Shown: positions 45,513-55,566 of the stretch, piece after piece
How positions within the stretch are numbered: the first letter of the stretch is position 1
Layout: the number at the start of each line of letters is the position of its first letter
Origin: Litorimonas taeanensis
Lineage (GTDB): Bacteria > Pseudomonadota > Alphaproteobacteria > Caulobacterales > Maricaulaceae
Direction of reading: 5' to 3'
NCBI RefSeq assembly: GCF_003634015.1
Contig: NZ_RBII01000002.1
Span: forward strand, 62,001 to 126,000
Length of the DNA: 64,000 nucleotides
The notes under the pieces: model-generated
The model's input: only the letters and a program-made list of their open reading frames with translations
Database searches by the model: none
What the model was told of the DNA's origin: nothing
Position numbers and translations under genes: made by a program

Positions 45513-46295
45513 CTAGGCGCGTTCCACCATCATCTTTTTGACATCTGCAATTGCCTTAGCGGGGTTTAGTCCTTTTGGACAAACATTGGCGCAGTTCATA
45601 ATTGTGTGGCAACGATAGAGCTTGAAAGGGTCTTCGAGCTTATCAAGACGTTCGTCTTTTGCATCATCGCGTGAATCAACGAGCCAACGATAGGCCTGAA
45701 GCAAGGCCGCTGGCCCAAGATAGCGGTCGCCATTCCACCAATATGACGGACATGATGTTGAACAAGACGCACAAAGAATACACTCGTAATATCCATCAAG
45801 CTTCTCTCGATCCGCTGGCGTCTGCTTAATTTCTTCGGTGGGAAGAGGCGTCGACGTATGGAGCCAAGGTTCAATAGAGGCGTATTGTGTGTAGAAATTA
45901 GATAAATCTGGAACAAGGTCACGGACAACAGGCAAATGCGGAAGCGGTGAAATAGTAATTGTGTCATTACCGCCAACTTCATCAATACCTTTGGTACAAG
46001 CCAAAGTATTTCGCCCGCCAATATTCATGGCGCAAGAGCCGCAAACGCCTTCACGGCAAGACCGACGGAACGCTAGTGTGGGGTCAATTTCATTTTTAAT
46101 TTTGAACAAGGCATCCAAAATCATGGGGCCGCATTCATCCAAATCAATTTCATAATGATCCCAATAAGGGTTACCACCATCGGTAGGATCGTAACGGTAA
46201 ATTTTAAACGTCTTTACGCGCGTGCCACCAGATTTGGCTGGCCACGTTTTGCCCTTACGGACTTTGGAGTTCTTGGGTAGGGTGAGCTGAACCAT
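45513..46295 (-). CDS. sdhB: Succinate dehydrogenase iron-sulfur subunit
   Basis: A 260-residue subunit carrying three clusters: the [2Fe-2S] site in [13 protein letters not shown] with LAC, the [4Fe-4S] site in [12 protein letters not shown], and the third in [14 protein letters not shown]. It passes electrons from SdhA to ubiquinone at the inner membrane. It is separated from sdhCDA by about 3.9 kb and by terminators, unlike the usual contiguous operon, so it must have its own promoter; TATAGT about 30 bases upstream is a possible -10. Confidence 0.97.
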   Translation of the reverse strand: MVQLTLPKNSKVRKGKTWPAKSGGTRVKTFKIYRYDPTDGGNPYWDHYEIDLDECGPMILDALFKIKNEIDPTLAFRRSCREGVCGSCAMNIGGRNTLACTKGIDEVGGNDTITISPLPHLPVVRDLVPDLSNFYTQYASIEPWLHTSTPLPTEEIKQTPADREKLDGYYECILCASCSTSCPSYWWNGDRYLGPAALLQAYRWLVDSRDDAKDERLDKLEDPFKLYRCHTIMNCANVCPKGLNPAKAIADVKKMMVERA

Positions 46296-46345
46296 TATTG
46301 ACCTTATACCTTCGTAATTCGGCTACACTATACAGTGGCTCGCTT

Positions 46346-46381
46346 TAAAAACGAAGGGGAAACCGCTTATGCTTCCCCTTC
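46346..46381 (-). terminator. Terminator after creD-like gene
   Basis: GAAGGGGAA (46353-46361) pairs with TTCCCCTTC (46373-46381); on the minus strand the hairpin is followed by TTTTT. It lies between creD and sdhB and should isolate sdhB from upstream transcription. Confidence 0.7.
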
Positions 46382-46413
46382 ATTTTCGTATTTTTTTACG
46401 TTTTTCTAGGGCT

Positions 46414-47817
46414 TTAGCGCAATTCGGACTTATCCCCATACCAGTTGAGATTGCGTGTCAAATACATCGTGCCTGCAATAGCCACAAAACTTGTTAAGGC
46501 ACCAATCATCAGCGCAAAATCTTGCATACGCATCAAGACAAAGAGCAAGCCATACACTAAGGCAAAGACGATAGCTGTTCGTAAAATATACTTACGGCTT
46601 CCAAATACGGCGCCTGCATAGCCTGCTGTTGCCATGACTGTAGCCGCCGAGGATAACATGAACGCGGCCGTAAATCCGATATGCTCTGAAAAAGCGAGTA
46701 AGAGGAGATAGAAAATCGCTTGCGCCAAACCAATCAACAAATATTGAGCGGGGTGCACTGGCGCGCCGATTATGACTTCCAAAAGGAAATAGGCCAAAAA
46801 GACCAGGCCAATAAAGAGTACAGAATATTTCAAGGCCCGATTGACCGTTTGATATGGATTGCTCGTCGCGACAAAGTTGACGCCCATTAGTCCATTAGCT
46901 TTCATCAAAGACGATAGAACGTCTGTGTCACCCTGCCCGCGAATACCACGTCGCAAATACGGGATATTCCACTCCGCCTGAAACCCTGTATCTGATATTT
47001 CGCGGTTATCAGGTGGAAGGTCACCGATAAAACCAGGATCAGGCCAATCTGAAGAGAGTTTAACCTGGGTGGAACGGGCATAAGGGCGAATGCTAAACGT
47101 CTTAGCCCCGCCAAGCTCGAGAGACACCTCGACAGATAAAGGTTCTCCAGATTGAATTAAGTCCTGCGCGGGCACGGAAAGAAAGGTTTGATTCCCATTC
47201 ACACGATTTAACCCATAAAGTGAGGCATCTTTTGCATAGACAACATCGCCCAGTGGAAGATGAGCCGTGTCAGCAGGCTCGAACCGCCGTAAGCCGGCCT
47301 GACCCGTAACGCGCAGCTCTATGTCTTTTTTTAATCCTCTGACGTCAGATAGCGCGATTAAGAGACGTGATCTTTCCCATAATAATTCTAAATTTCCATC
47401 TGGCTCTATTTCAGCGGGGTTATCAAAATGCGCCGTCATCACACCCTTTGCCGTAAAGATTGGCACTCGGAATAATGATAGTTTGCGGGTCTGGGTTTCT
47501 ATATTATCGAATGAGGCCAACCCCTGATCGGCGAAGATAATATATTCCCCGCTACGGCTTATCCTGCCCTCACTATCTTTGGACACATAGGGCACAGCCA
47601 ATATAGGGCCCGTCACTGTTTGCGGACCGCCATAGCGATTAGAGACTGTGCGCGTCACCTCCTCGGCGCGGTGTGATCGGTCATAACTGATAAAGGAAAT
47701 AAACATGGCCGGAATGGCCATTAATAGAACAAGGAAACATATAAGAATCAGCTTCAGGCCTCGGGAGCGTTTAAAAGCTCCATTAGGTATAGGTGGCGGC
47801 GTGGTCATCTGGGTCAT
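46414..47817 (-). CDS. creD: CreD-like inner-membrane protein
   Basis: A 467-residue protein with an N-terminal helix (LILICFLVLLMAIPAMFISFI), a large periplasmic domain with R-SYDRSHRAEEVTRTVSNRYGGPQTVTGPILAVPY and SLGG-like features typical of CreD, and five to six C-terminal helices. CreD is the CreBC regulon protein associated with envelope stress and beta-lactam response; its mechanism is unclear. No CreBC genes are adjacent. It lies between sdhB and the hypothetical gene at 47.9 kb. Confidence 0.88.
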   Translation of the reverse strand: MTQMTTPPPIPNGAFKRSRGLKLILICFLVLLMAIPAMFISFISYDRSHRAEEVTRTVSNRYGGPQTVTGPILAVPYVSKDSEGRISRSGEYIIFADQGLASFDNIETQTRKLSLFRVPIFTAKGVMTAHFDNPAEIEPDGNLELLWERSRLLIALSDVRGLKKDIELRVTGQAGLRRFEPADTAHLPLGDVVYAKDASLYGLNRVNGNQTFLSVPAQDLIQSGEPLSVEVSLELGGAKTFSIRPYARSTQVKLSSDWPDPGFIGDLPPDNREISDTGFQAEWNIPYLRRGIRGQGDTDVLSSLMKANGLMGVNFVATSNPYQTVNRALKYSVLFIGLVFLAYFLLEVIIGAPVHPAQYLLIGLAQAIFYLLLLAFSEHIGFTAAFMLSSAATVMATAGYAGAVFGSRKYILRTAIVFALVYGLLFVLMRMQDFALMIGALTSFVAIAGTMYLTRNLNWYGDKSELR

Positions 47818-47938
47818 AGCATTGGCTTTCGTCAGTCATCTGAACAGTCAGATAGAGTAAGATTAGACGAAAGGAGTGCGAGAAGAAAATGGCAAAAAAC
47901 AGCCGAGCTTGGCGCGGCTTTATGGTGTTTTCATGGTT

Positions 47939-48247
47939 TTATTCTGCGGCGAAAGCCGTATTTTCTCTATCATTTAATGCGGCGCGAAAGTCAGGAATTT
48001 CGCAATCCAAAGTCGCAGCACCTTGTACGCGTTCAGCCCACATAAAAGAGAGTGCATCGCGCTTGCAATTTAATGTATCCGCCATGTCGCTCTGAACAGA
48101 TTCTCTGATTTTTTGCGTGGTATTTTCTACGGCGCGTAAAGCCCCTGAAATGAATTCCGCACCATCATGAATTGGTGAGGGGGTAAGGTCGTTATCCGGT
48201 ACACCCTGTTTAAACAGTTTAAAAGTCAGCAGTCCTTCGCGTGTCAT
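47939..48247 (-). CDS. Hypothetical small helical protein
   Basis: A 102-residue protein without signal peptide or membrane helix. The central part (ISGALRAVENTTQKIRESVQSDMADTLNCKRDALSFMWAERVQ) is strongly helical and somewhat phasin-like in character, but I cannot assign a family. Two cysteines flank the middle. It is monocistronic as far as can be seen. Confidence 0.55.
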   Translation of the reverse strand: MTREGLLTFKLFKQGVPDNDLTPSPIHDGAEFISGALRAVENTTQKIRESVQSDMADTLNCKRDALSFMWAERVQGAATLDCEIPDFRAALNDRENTAFAAE

Positions 48248-48451
48248 AAGTGCCCCTTATGCGAAATTGACGGTGTTTTCATTATTATAACGACCTCCCC
48301 TCTTGTCAAAAACTATATAGGAAAACCCCTCATAATACTAATTGATATTTCAATTAATTTCAGTTTTGACCGATTCACACCTTATCACAGGTGAAAAAGA
48401 CACCGCCCTTTCGCCTGCGCGCTGAATTATTCATCGCCACATTGAAACGCG

Positions 48452-49183
48452 TTAGAGATTCGCCGCCCCGAATACACGGCGTAAAATCTCGCTTGTACGT
48501 TTGGCGGGGTTCTCGCGAATCGCTTTTTCTTCATCACCGATATATGTAAATACACCCTTCAGTCCATAATCCACACCATGTTGGATGAGGCTTGTCTTCG
48601 CATCCGCGCCCAAGCTCGGCGCAAAGGGAACACTATTTAGTCGTCCCGCCAGTTGATCCATTAACTGTAACGCACCTGTTTGTTGAAGCGCATTGCCCAT
48701 TATCGGAGAAAACAAATCTGTTAAACGCGCCGATGTTTTTTCCTGAAGATATGATGTCGCCGCATTATCTGGGCCCCGAACGATTGAAATCGCATCTTGG
48801 ATAGATAATCCCGACACGGCATCAACAAAAATATCCTTAGCGACTGGAGCCGCTTTTTCAGCGCCGTGGTTTAGCTGCGCCTGTAAATCATTAAGCAAAC
48901 CACCCGCGCCAATCGGCTGCAACACATTTTGTATGTCTTGTAAAAATTGCGGCAGAGGAATTTTAATACGGCTATTATTTAAAAACCCGCCATCTTGCCC
49001 AACGGTGCTGATGGCATGGCCGATGCCATTATTTAATGCCGCTCGGATACCAGAGGCCGCCTCCGCTTGGGATAACATACCTGAACCTAAGACGCCTTCT
49101 AGGATAGCAGGATCTAAAGTTTCACAGGCAGCAAGACTAAGGCTTGGAAGCGCAATCAATATATGGCGACGATTAAGAGGCAT
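48452..49183 (-). CDS. DUF4197 lipoprotein
   Basis: A 243-residue protein with a lipoprotein signal (ALPSLSLAAC) and the DUF4197 pattern: SQAEAASGIRAALNNGIGHAI, IKIPLPQFLQDI, and VDYGLKGVFTYIGDEEKAIRENPAKRTSEILRRVF near the end. The family is widespread in proteobacteria and has no known function. It follows the crotonase gene on the minus strand, 33 bases apart, so co-transcription is likely. Confidence 0.88.
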   Translation of the reverse strand: MPLNRRHILIALPSLSLAACETLDPAILEGVLGSGMLSQAEAASGIRAALNNGIGHAISTVGQDGGFLNNSRIKIPLPQFLQDIQNVLQPIGAGGLLNDLQAQLNHGAEKAAPVAKDIFVDAVSGLSIQDAISIVRGPDNAATSYLQEKTSARLTDLFSPIMGNALQQTGALQLMDQLAGRLNSVPFAPSLGADAKTSLIQHGVDYGLKGVFTYIGDEEKAIRENPAKRTSEILRRVFGAANL

Positions 49184-49215
49184 GACATTTTCCTTTATGT
49201 TTGCGTAGCCTCAGC

Positions 49216-50034
49216 TCATTCAGAATAATCTTTGAATTCTGGGCTACGCTTTTCAAAGAAGGCCGTTACCCCTTCTCTACAGTCTTCAGATACAAACGCT
49301 TTTTCTAATAAAACGCTTTCTTCTATATGCGCTTTAAATGGCGCTTCGTCCATAGCGCCAAACCCTTGCATTGAATGTCGTAATAAGCGCTTATTATTGA
49401 TTGTAGACGTCGGAGAACAGTTTTGGGCAATATCACGGGCGACATTCAGCGCATGAGGCAAGACTTCTTCTGGGGCTTTTAATTCACTTATGAGCCCCGC
49501 AGAAACAAGTTCATCCGCTTTCAATATACTGCCCTTCAAAATCCATTCTTGGGCTTTGGCAAACCCGACCAAGCGAGGCAGGAACCAGCTCGAGGCGCCG
49601 TCAAAAGCAATGCCGCGGCGCGCAAATGGAAAGGCAAATTTGGACGTGACAGAGGCAATACGTAAATCCATCGGCAAGAGCATTGTCGCACCAATCCCCA
49701 CAGCCGCGCCATTAATGGCGCCGATAATTGGGGTTTCGCAATCATACATGCTTAAAACAAGCTCACCGCCTCTGTCCCGGGCGACACCTTCATGGTAATT
49801 GGCGCCTGCGACGGTTGCAAAGCCTTGTGAAATATCGGCGCCGGCACAAAAGGCACGCCCTGCGCCTGTCACAACGATAATCCGGACGGACCTATCTGCG
49901 TCCAACGTTTTATACGCTTCGATGAGCTCTTCGCACATTTGAATATTAAAACTATTCATCGCTTCTGGGCGATTAAGGGTAAGGATAGCAACCGAAGAAT
50001 TTTCTACGTCGCGGGATATATTAAGGGTTTCCAT
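49216..50034 (-). CDS. Enoyl-CoA hydratase/isomerase family protein
   Basis: A 272-residue crotonase-fold protein. The CoA-binding AFCAGADIS loop and the NGAAVGIGATMLL oxyanion region are present. The first hydratase glutamate position is replaced (GIGATM), and the second is in a divergent RRGIAFDGASSWFLP segment, so it may not be a standard hydratase and could be an isomerase or another crotonase activity. It follows sdhA after a terminator and precedes the DUF4197 gene. Confidence 0.85.
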   Translation of the reverse strand: METLNISRDVENSSVAILTLNRPEAMNSFNIQMCEELIEAYKTLDADRSVRIIVVTGAGRAFCAGADISQGFATVAGANYHEGVARDRGGELVLSMYDCETPIIGAINGAAVGIGATMLLPMDLRIASVTSKFAFPFARRGIAFDGASSWFLPRLVGFAKAQEWILKGSILKADELVSAGLISELKAPEEVLPHALNVARDIAQNCSPTSTINNKRLLRHSMQGFGAMDEAPFKAHIEESVLLEKAFVSEDCREGVTAFFEKRSPEFKDYSE

Positions 50035-50125
50035 AGCGCTCTCTTTTTTGGCAGACTATTCAACACCATCAAGAGAATACAAGCCTCAATCCCAACTGTA
50101 CTGAGGCTATGCAATAATTTTAGGT

Positions 50126-50152
50126 ACAAAAAACCCCGCCATAAGCGGGGTT
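50126..50152 (-). terminator. Terminator after sdhA
   Basis: AACCCCGC-CATAA-GCGGGGTT (50132-50152); reading the minus strand, it is followed by TTTTTT. It should end the sdhCDA transcript before the crotonase gene. Confidence 0.88.
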
Positions 50153-50172
50153 AAATGCAAATAAATCAGAAC

Positions 50173-51957
50173 CTAATAAACGCGTTTCTTAGGGACAATA
50201 TAGTCAATGCCGTCTGTCATCGTGTAATCATGAACTGGACGGTAATTGATTTTGACTTTGTTTTTCTCACTATCATACCAAGCCAATGTATGTTTCATCC
50301 ACTCGCCATCATTGCGATCTGGGTAATCTTCATGGGCATGCGCACCACGAGATTCCTTGCGATTGTCAGCAGACGTAATCGTCACCATGGCTTGGCACAG
50401 AAGGTTTTCAAGCTCTAAAGTTTCCATCAAATCCGTGTTCCAAACCATTGTGGTATCAGAGACATTGACGTCTTTCAGCGACGCCGCAATCTTGGTCACT
50501 TCTTTCACGCCTTCTGCCAAACTCTCTTCGGTCCGGAAAACAGAACAATGCGACTGCATCGCTTTTTGAAGCTCAAGACGAATCTCCGCTGTTTTCTTAG
50601 GGCCCTTTGCATTCCGGAATTTCTCAATCCGTTTCAAAGATAAATCACCTGCATCAGCCGGTAACGGACGCTGCTCAGCATTCGGCGTACAGGTTTCGCC
50701 TACACGTAATCCAGCCGCGCGGCCAAAGACGACAAGGTCAATCAAAGAGTTTGACCCCAAACGGTTCGCCCCATGCACAGACACACATGCCGCCTCGCCG
50801 ACAGCCATGAGGCCTTTTACAACGCTATCAGGGTTCTTCCCTTTTTTCGTGACGACTTCGCCGTGATAATTGGTTTGGATACCGCCCATATTATAATGGC
50901 AGGTCGGCAAAACGGGGATAGGCTCTTTGGTGACATCCACACCCGCAAAGATCTTAGCTGTCTCTGAAATCCCTGGCAGACGTTCAGCCAAAATTGCAGG
51001 GTCAAGATGATCGAGATGCAAGAAAATATGATCTTTATTCGGGCCGACGCCGCGGCCTTCGCGAATTTCGATGGTCATAGCGCGCGATACAACATCACGG
51101 GATGCCAAATCCTTGGCCGATGGGGCGTAACGCTCCATAAAGCGTTCCCCCTCTGAGTTTGTAAGATACCCGCCCTCACCGCGAGACCCTTCGGTAATCA
51201 AACAGCCCGCGCCGTAAATCCCTGTGGGGTGGAACTGAATAAATTCCATATCTTGAACAGGCAGACCCGCCCGTAAAACCATCGCATTACCATCGCCCGT
51301 ACATGTATGCGCAGAGGTTGCAGAGAAAAACACACGGCCATAACCGCCCGTTGCCAAAATCACTGTCTGAGCGCGGAAACGGTGGAGCGTACCATCATCA
51401 AGCTTCCAAGCCGTGATACCGCGGCATTCACCGTCTTCCATAATCAAATCGAGGGCAAAATATTCGATAAAGAACTCTGCATCATGGCGAAGCGATTGAC
51501 CGTAAAGTGTGTGAAGCATGGCATGACCTGTCCGGTCAGCCGCAGCACATGTACGCTGCGCTTCGGGGCCTGCACCCATATTCTGCATCATACCGCCGAA
51601 TGGACGCTGATAGATTTTACCTTCTTCTGTACGCGAGAAAGGCATACCCCAATGCTCTAGTTCATAAACAGCTTTGGGCGCTTCGCGGCAAAGATATTCG
51701 ATTGAGTCTTGGTCACCCAGCCAATCAGACCCTTTAACCGTATCATACATATGCCAGCGCCAATCATCTGGCCCCATATTGCCAAGCGAGGCCGCAATAC
51801 CGCCCTGCGCCGCAACTGTATGTGAACGGGTTGGGAAAACCTTGGTAACACAGGCTGTCTTCAGGCCCGACTGCGCCGACCCCAGCGTTGCACGAAGGCC
51901 AGAGCCACCCGCGCCAACAACGACAACATCAAATGTATGATCAATCCATTTAGTCAT
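50173..51957 (-). CDS. sdhA: Succinate dehydrogenase flavoprotein subunit
   Basis: A 594-residue flavoprotein that oxidises succinate to fumarate in the TCA cycle and respiratory complex II. The FAD dinucleotide motif [11 protein letters not shown], the covalent FAD-His segment [11 protein letters not shown] and the active-site [21 protein letters not shown] are present. The length is normal. It is the last gene of the sdhC-sdhD-sdhA cluster; sdhB is not next to it. Confidence 0.98.
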   Translation of the reverse strand: MTKWIDHTFDVVVVGAGGSGLRATLGSAQSGLKTACVTKVFPTRSHTVAAQGGIAASLGNMGPDDWRWHMYDTVKGSDWLGDQDSIEYLCREAPKAVYELEHWGMPFSRTEEGKIYQRPFGGMMQNMGAGPEAQRTCAAADRTGHAMLHTLYGQSLRHDAEFFIEYFALDLIMEDGECRGITAWKLDDGTLHRFRAQTVILATGGYGRVFFSATSAHTCTGDGNAMVLRAGLPVQDMEFIQFHPTGIYGAGCLITEGSRGEGGYLTNSEGERFMERYAPSAKDLASRDVVSRAMTIEIREGRGVGPNKDHIFLHLDHLDPAILAERLPGISETAKIFAGVDVTKEPIPVLPTCHYNMGGIQTNYHGEVVTKKGKNPDSVVKGLMAVGEAACVSVHGANRLGSNSLIDLVVFGRAAGLRVGETCTPNAEQRPLPADAGDLSLKRIEKFRNAKGPKKTAEIRLELQKAMQSHCSVFRTEESLAEGVKEVTKIAASLKDVNVSDTTMVWNTDLMETLELENLLCQAMVTITSADNRKESRGAHAHEDYPDRNDGEWMKHTLAWYDSEKNKVKINYRPVHDYTMTDGIDYIVPKKRVY

Positions 51958-52002
51958 ATGACTATCCTAAATATTGTTATTCTGTGTCTAAGCGTTCTAG
52001 GC

Positions 52003-52353
52003 CTAGAGAAAGGCCAATTTAATGACCGCATAGGCAAGCGCCGCCCAAATCAAAAAGGCGACAATTTTATTTTTCAGTAAACCGAATTTTTGGAGGCTTC
52101 CTCCAAAGTAATCCATAATGACTTCGTCCATTTCAAGTTTGCAATACCAGATGGCCGCCGTTGCAAAGGCCAAGAGCCCCAATGCGCCAACAGGCGACGA
52201 CAACCATGATATGAAACCCGCAGATGGCGAAATATCCGTACCAGAGTTAACGGCGCAAATCGCACAACACAGTGCGAAAGGCAGGCCAATTATTAATCCC
52301 CAACCCACAAAACCGTGAAGCTTGTGATGAGAAGTCCCTTTTCCGTGTGCCAT
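52003..52353 (-). CDS. sdhD: Succinate dehydrogenase membrane anchor
   Basis: A 116-residue protein with three membrane helices and the SdhD-like C-terminal EMDEVIMDYF segment. An early His (HHKLHG) and a short HGF motif could contribute to haem b or quinone binding. It anchors SdhAB and takes part in quinone reduction. It follows sdhC by ten bases and precedes sdhA. Confidence 0.88.
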   Translation of the reverse strand: MAHGKGTSHHKLHGFVGWGLIIGLPFALCCAICAVNSGTDISPSAGFISWLSSPVGALGLLAFATAAIWYCKLEMDEVIMDYFGGSLQKFGLLKNKIVAFLIWAALAYAVIKLAFL

Positions 52354-52363
52354 GATCCGCCCC

Positions 52364-52744
52364 TTAAATTACCAAGCCGACGCAAATGCCGGAGACTAAA
52401 ACAGCCAAACCAATCATGCCGAAAGAGAGCTTGTTATTAAGCTCTGGGTTTAGCATCGCGCCGCGATCCCAAATGGCATGGCGAAGCTGTGCAAGCGCCA
52501 TAAAGACAAAGGCAAAAACAAAGATTGCAAATCCAATAACGCCTAATGGGCTAAAAATCAGTCCTTCTAGCGGGAGCGCGCCTGTACAAGCCAGACACAC
52601 TAGGCCTACCGCAACAAGGAAAAGCGCGACATAGCTTATGATTGCACTGGCGCGATGAAGAATTGAGGAAAGCATGGCGGGATGCCAACGCCAAACCTGC
52701 AAATGCGGCGACATTGGCCGTTTGTCATTCCACGATGAAGACAT
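52364..52744 (-). CDS. sdhC: Succinate dehydrogenase cytochrome b556 subunit
   Basis: A 126-residue three-helix protein with RPMSPHLQVWRWHP, SILHRASAI and QLRHAIWD, the latter two containing the probable haem and quinone-site His residues. AAGGA lies before the ATG at 52744, so the start is secure. It is the first gene of the sdhCDA cluster. Confidence 0.93.
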   Translation of the reverse strand: MSSSWNDKRPMSPHLQVWRWHPAMLSSILHRASAIISYVALFLVAVGLVCLACTGALPLEGLIFSPLGVIGFAIFVFAFVFMALAQLRHAIWDRGAMLNPELNNKLSFGMIGLAVLVSGICVGLVI

Positions 52745-52917
52745 AGAAAGGTCCTTATTAAACTTGAGCGCAACCTAAAACTCTGTCCGATATAGTCAAC
52801 GCATAACCCTTTGAAAATCGCGTATATTACCCGCGCAAATGTGAAGGGCCGTTAAAAACGAACGTAAACTTGCGACTGACTATTAAGAGCGCCGTTTTAA
52901 AGACAACCTTAGTACGA

Positions 52918-53529
52918 TTAATGTGAATTTTGCGCCGCTAAATCGAACTCAGCCCGAAAATGGCGTCCCTCGCGATTGAGTTCATAAGCAAAAATTTTAT
53001 TCGGGATGATTTCAAGACTCCAAACATTGGTCACTGAAGCGTCAAGACCATGAGTAGCGAAGAGTGTTTTTGAATAGTTATCAGCAGGAAAATGCTGTTT
53101 GGTCGCTGTGCCTATATCTTCAGTCGTGCCGCCATAAGCTGTGACAGGATCAGGAGAGCCATCTTTGAGAGTATGGGCATGAGACAATTTCAATCCGTTT
53201 TCTTGTTTTGAAATTGTCCAAACGCGGCTTTTGTCTTCACCGACTGCCAATGGCATGACAGCCCCCATTTCAGTACAATCAATCGGGCCCACCGTTAAAG
53301 CTTCTGCTCGCCAGTCCACATCTTGCGGATCTTGGCTTACGACGGCCCCTGTTAGAGTTTTGCCGCAAAGCGTTTGAAGGTTATCAACAAAACTTACTTG
53401 TGGACTGGAATGGCTCTCAAGCTTCTCATTTTGAGGTTGAGAATTGTCTGCGCATGCGACCAAAAAGGCGGGCAAAAGAATAGCCGCCACTGAAAAACGG
53501 GATAAAAATGAGCGATAAGAAGTTTTCAT
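52918..53529 (-). CDS. Hypothetical lipoprotein
   Basis: A 203-residue lipoprotein with signal ending LPAFLVAC. The mature part contains LCGKTLTGAVV and DWRAEALTVGP, with no family I recognise. It contains few cysteines (LCGK, DCTEM). It probably sits in the outer or inner membrane. No operon partner is evident. Confidence 0.65.
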   Translation of the reverse strand: MKTSYRSFLSRFSVAAILLPAFLVACADNSQPQNEKLESHSSPQVSFVDNLQTLCGKTLTGAVVSQDPQDVDWRAEALTVGPIDCTEMGAVMPLAVGEDKSRVWTISKQENGLKLSHAHTLKDGSPDPVTAYGGTTEDIGTATKQHFPADNYSKTLFATHGLDASVTNVWSLEIIPNKIFAYELNREGRHFRAEFDLAAQNSH

Positions 53530-53903
53530 ATAAAGGCCCTATCAGTCAACTTTAAGGAATGAAACAATAAGTTTTCAAGAAAGGTTTGACGGCGAGAGGG
53601 TGATAAAACGGCTCGTCCCATATAACTAGACATCCCATAACTAGAGATCCCACAGACATCCCAAGTCCCCCCCCCGAAACTCCCGAAACTACAGGCCTGT
53701 GAAAAGTTAAATGATCTCGCGAGACGAGTCGAATACACCTTGATATAAGACACAAAAACAAGGCCTTTGCGTTTGTATCTCTTTGATTTGGGCCAATAGG
53801 CTTATTAAACTACATTCATCTTCTGTCCTGACCTCTTGTTGTCGGCGTCACCGCTATTAAATTGACAACAGATTAACTTAGTTAAGATTTAAGGAGTCCC
53901 CCT
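53530..53903. other. Intergenic region with short repeats and C-tract
   Basis: This 374-base gap precedes the Do-like protease. At 53615-53665 there are imperfect direct repeats (CCCATATAACTAGACAT, CCCATAACTAGAGAT, CCCACAGACAT) and then an eight-C run at 53668-53675. The promoter of the protease is likely in the last 100 bases, where the sequence is AT-rich. No gene is seen. Confidence 0.4.
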
Positions 53904-55334
53904 ATGCGCAAATCTCTCTTGATTGCAGCCAGTGGTATCGCGCTAATCGCAGCGCCCATTGCAATCTCCCAAGGCGTTTATTCAAACAGCCCCGCTATCG
54001 GTCAAAGCGGCGTCTTGACGATTGATAACAATCGCGGCGTTCTGACGATGGCGCCGCTATTAGAGCGCATCACCCCTGCCGTTGTCTCTATCGACGTGGA
54101 AGGTACGAGCAAACCCGCCTCTCAAGACTATAGCAGCCAAGAAGATCTCTTACGCCGTTTTTTTGGCGGTAATTTACCAGAAGCTCAGAACCGCCCCACA
54201 CGCGGCTTGGGTTCGGGCGTAATCATCGACGCGAGCGAAGGTTTAATCGTTACGAATAATCATGTCGTCGAAGATGCCGATCGCATCACTATCACTCTCG
54301 AAGATAAACGAGAATTAGATGGCAAATTAATCGGCTCTGACCCGAAAACAGATATCGCCCTTGTCAAAGTTGATGCGAAAAACCTTTCTGAATTAAAATT
54401 CGCCAAAAGCCGTGATGTTCGTGTGGGCGATTATGTTATCGCCGTGGGCAACCCGTTTGGCCTATCTTCGACTGTGACCTCTGGCATTATCAGTGCCTTA
54501 GGCCGAGACCAAGGCGGTGCTGAAAATTACCAAGACTATATTCAAACAGATGCCTCTATTAACCCCGGCAATTCTGGTGGGGCTCTGGTGAATTCCAAAG
54601 GTGAATTGATTGGTATTAATACCGCTATTTTATCGCGCTCTGGCGGGAATAACGGTATTGGTTTTGCTGTCCCAACCCGCATTGTAACGTCTGTCGTTGA
54701 GCAGTTAAAAGAAAATGGTGAGGTTCGCCGTGGCCGTATCGGCGTTGGCATTCAAAATATTACGCCAACCTTGCGAGAGTCGCTCAACCTGACAACACTT
54801 AATGGCGCCTTGGTTAGTTCTGTTTCCGAAGGTACACCGGCTGATAAAGCTGGATTGAAAGAAGGTGATGTTATCGTCGGGTTTAATGGCGATGAAATTT
54901 CAGATAGTTCTGACATCCGTAATGCGGTTGGTCTTGTCCTCCCCGGTACGCGGACGGACATAACCTATATTCGCGATGGTAAGCGCCGAACTACCCGTAT
55001 CGAAGTGGCCGAAGTCGAGGAAGACCGCGAAATCCTTACGGCCGAAGCTGTCGACGACATTCCTGCGATGGAAGCTTTTTCCGGCGCCTCAATAGGCGAC
55101 ATTCCTGATGATGTGGAACTACGCGGCGGCGAGAAAGGCGTTTACGTCATGTCTGTCGAGAACGGCTCCAAAGCCTATCGCGCTGGCCTGCGCCGCGGCG
55201 ACGTCATCCGCTCGGTCAATTTGAAAGATGTGTCAAACCTAAAGGATTTTGAAAGCCGTATTGCAAATAAATCAGGACCATTTGCTTTGTCCGTTGAGCG
55301 TGAAGGCCAACGTGTTTTAATGGCCGTTAAATAA
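53904..55334 (+). CDS. degP: Do-like periplasmic serine protease
   Basis: A 476-residue HtrA/DegP-type protease. A signal sequence is followed by a trypsin-like domain with the triad H120 (NNHVVEDA), D150 (KTDIALVK) and S224 (PGNSGGAL), then two PDZ domains (IGVGIQNIT and GEKGVYVMSV regions). It degrades or refolds damaged periplasmic proteins. AAGGAG sits before the ATG. A terminator follows at 55420. Confidence 0.95.
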   Translation: MRKSLLIAASGIALIAAPIAISQGVYSNSPAIGQSGVLTIDNNRGVLTMAPLLERITPAVVSIDVEGTSKPASQDYSSQEDLLRRFFGGNLPEAQNRPTRGLGSGVIIDASEGLIVTNNHVVEDADRITITLEDKRELDGKLIGSDPKTDIALVKVDAKNLSELKFAKSRDVRVGDYVIAVGNPFGLSSTVTSGIISALGRDQGGAENYQDYIQTDASINPGNSGGALVNSKGELIGINTAILSRSGGNNGIGFAVPTRIVTSVVEQLKENGEVRRGRIGVGIQNITPTLRESLNLTTLNGALVSSVSEGTPADKAGLKEGDVIVGFNGDEISDSSDIRNAVGLVLPGTRTDITYIRDGKRRTTRIEVAEVEEDREILTAEAVDDIPAMEAFSGASIGDIPDDVELRGGEKGVYVMSVENGSKAYRAGLRRGDVIRSVNLKDVSNLKDFESRIANKSGPFALSVEREGQRVLMAVK

Positions 55335-55419
55335 CGTCCTGAAAACTCAAAGAAAAAGGCCCCGAATAAGGGACTTATAGAATAAGAGACTTAGACAAGA
55401 GTTTCATTTTCATGAAATC

Positions 55420-55446
55420 GGCTCGGCAAAATTGCCGGGCCTTTTT
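55420..55446 (+). terminator. Terminator after degP
   Basis: GGCTCGGCAA-AA-TTGCCGGGCC with one G-T pair, then TTTTT. Confidence 0.88.
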
Positions 55447-55566
55447 AATGTCTACCGTTTATAACAACAGGGCAGAGAATAGACCTGATGAAAACCCGAA
55501 AGCTGTCTCATTGACATAATCTATATGAATTCTTACGGTTATGCGTGGATTTAATGGGGGCATTCC

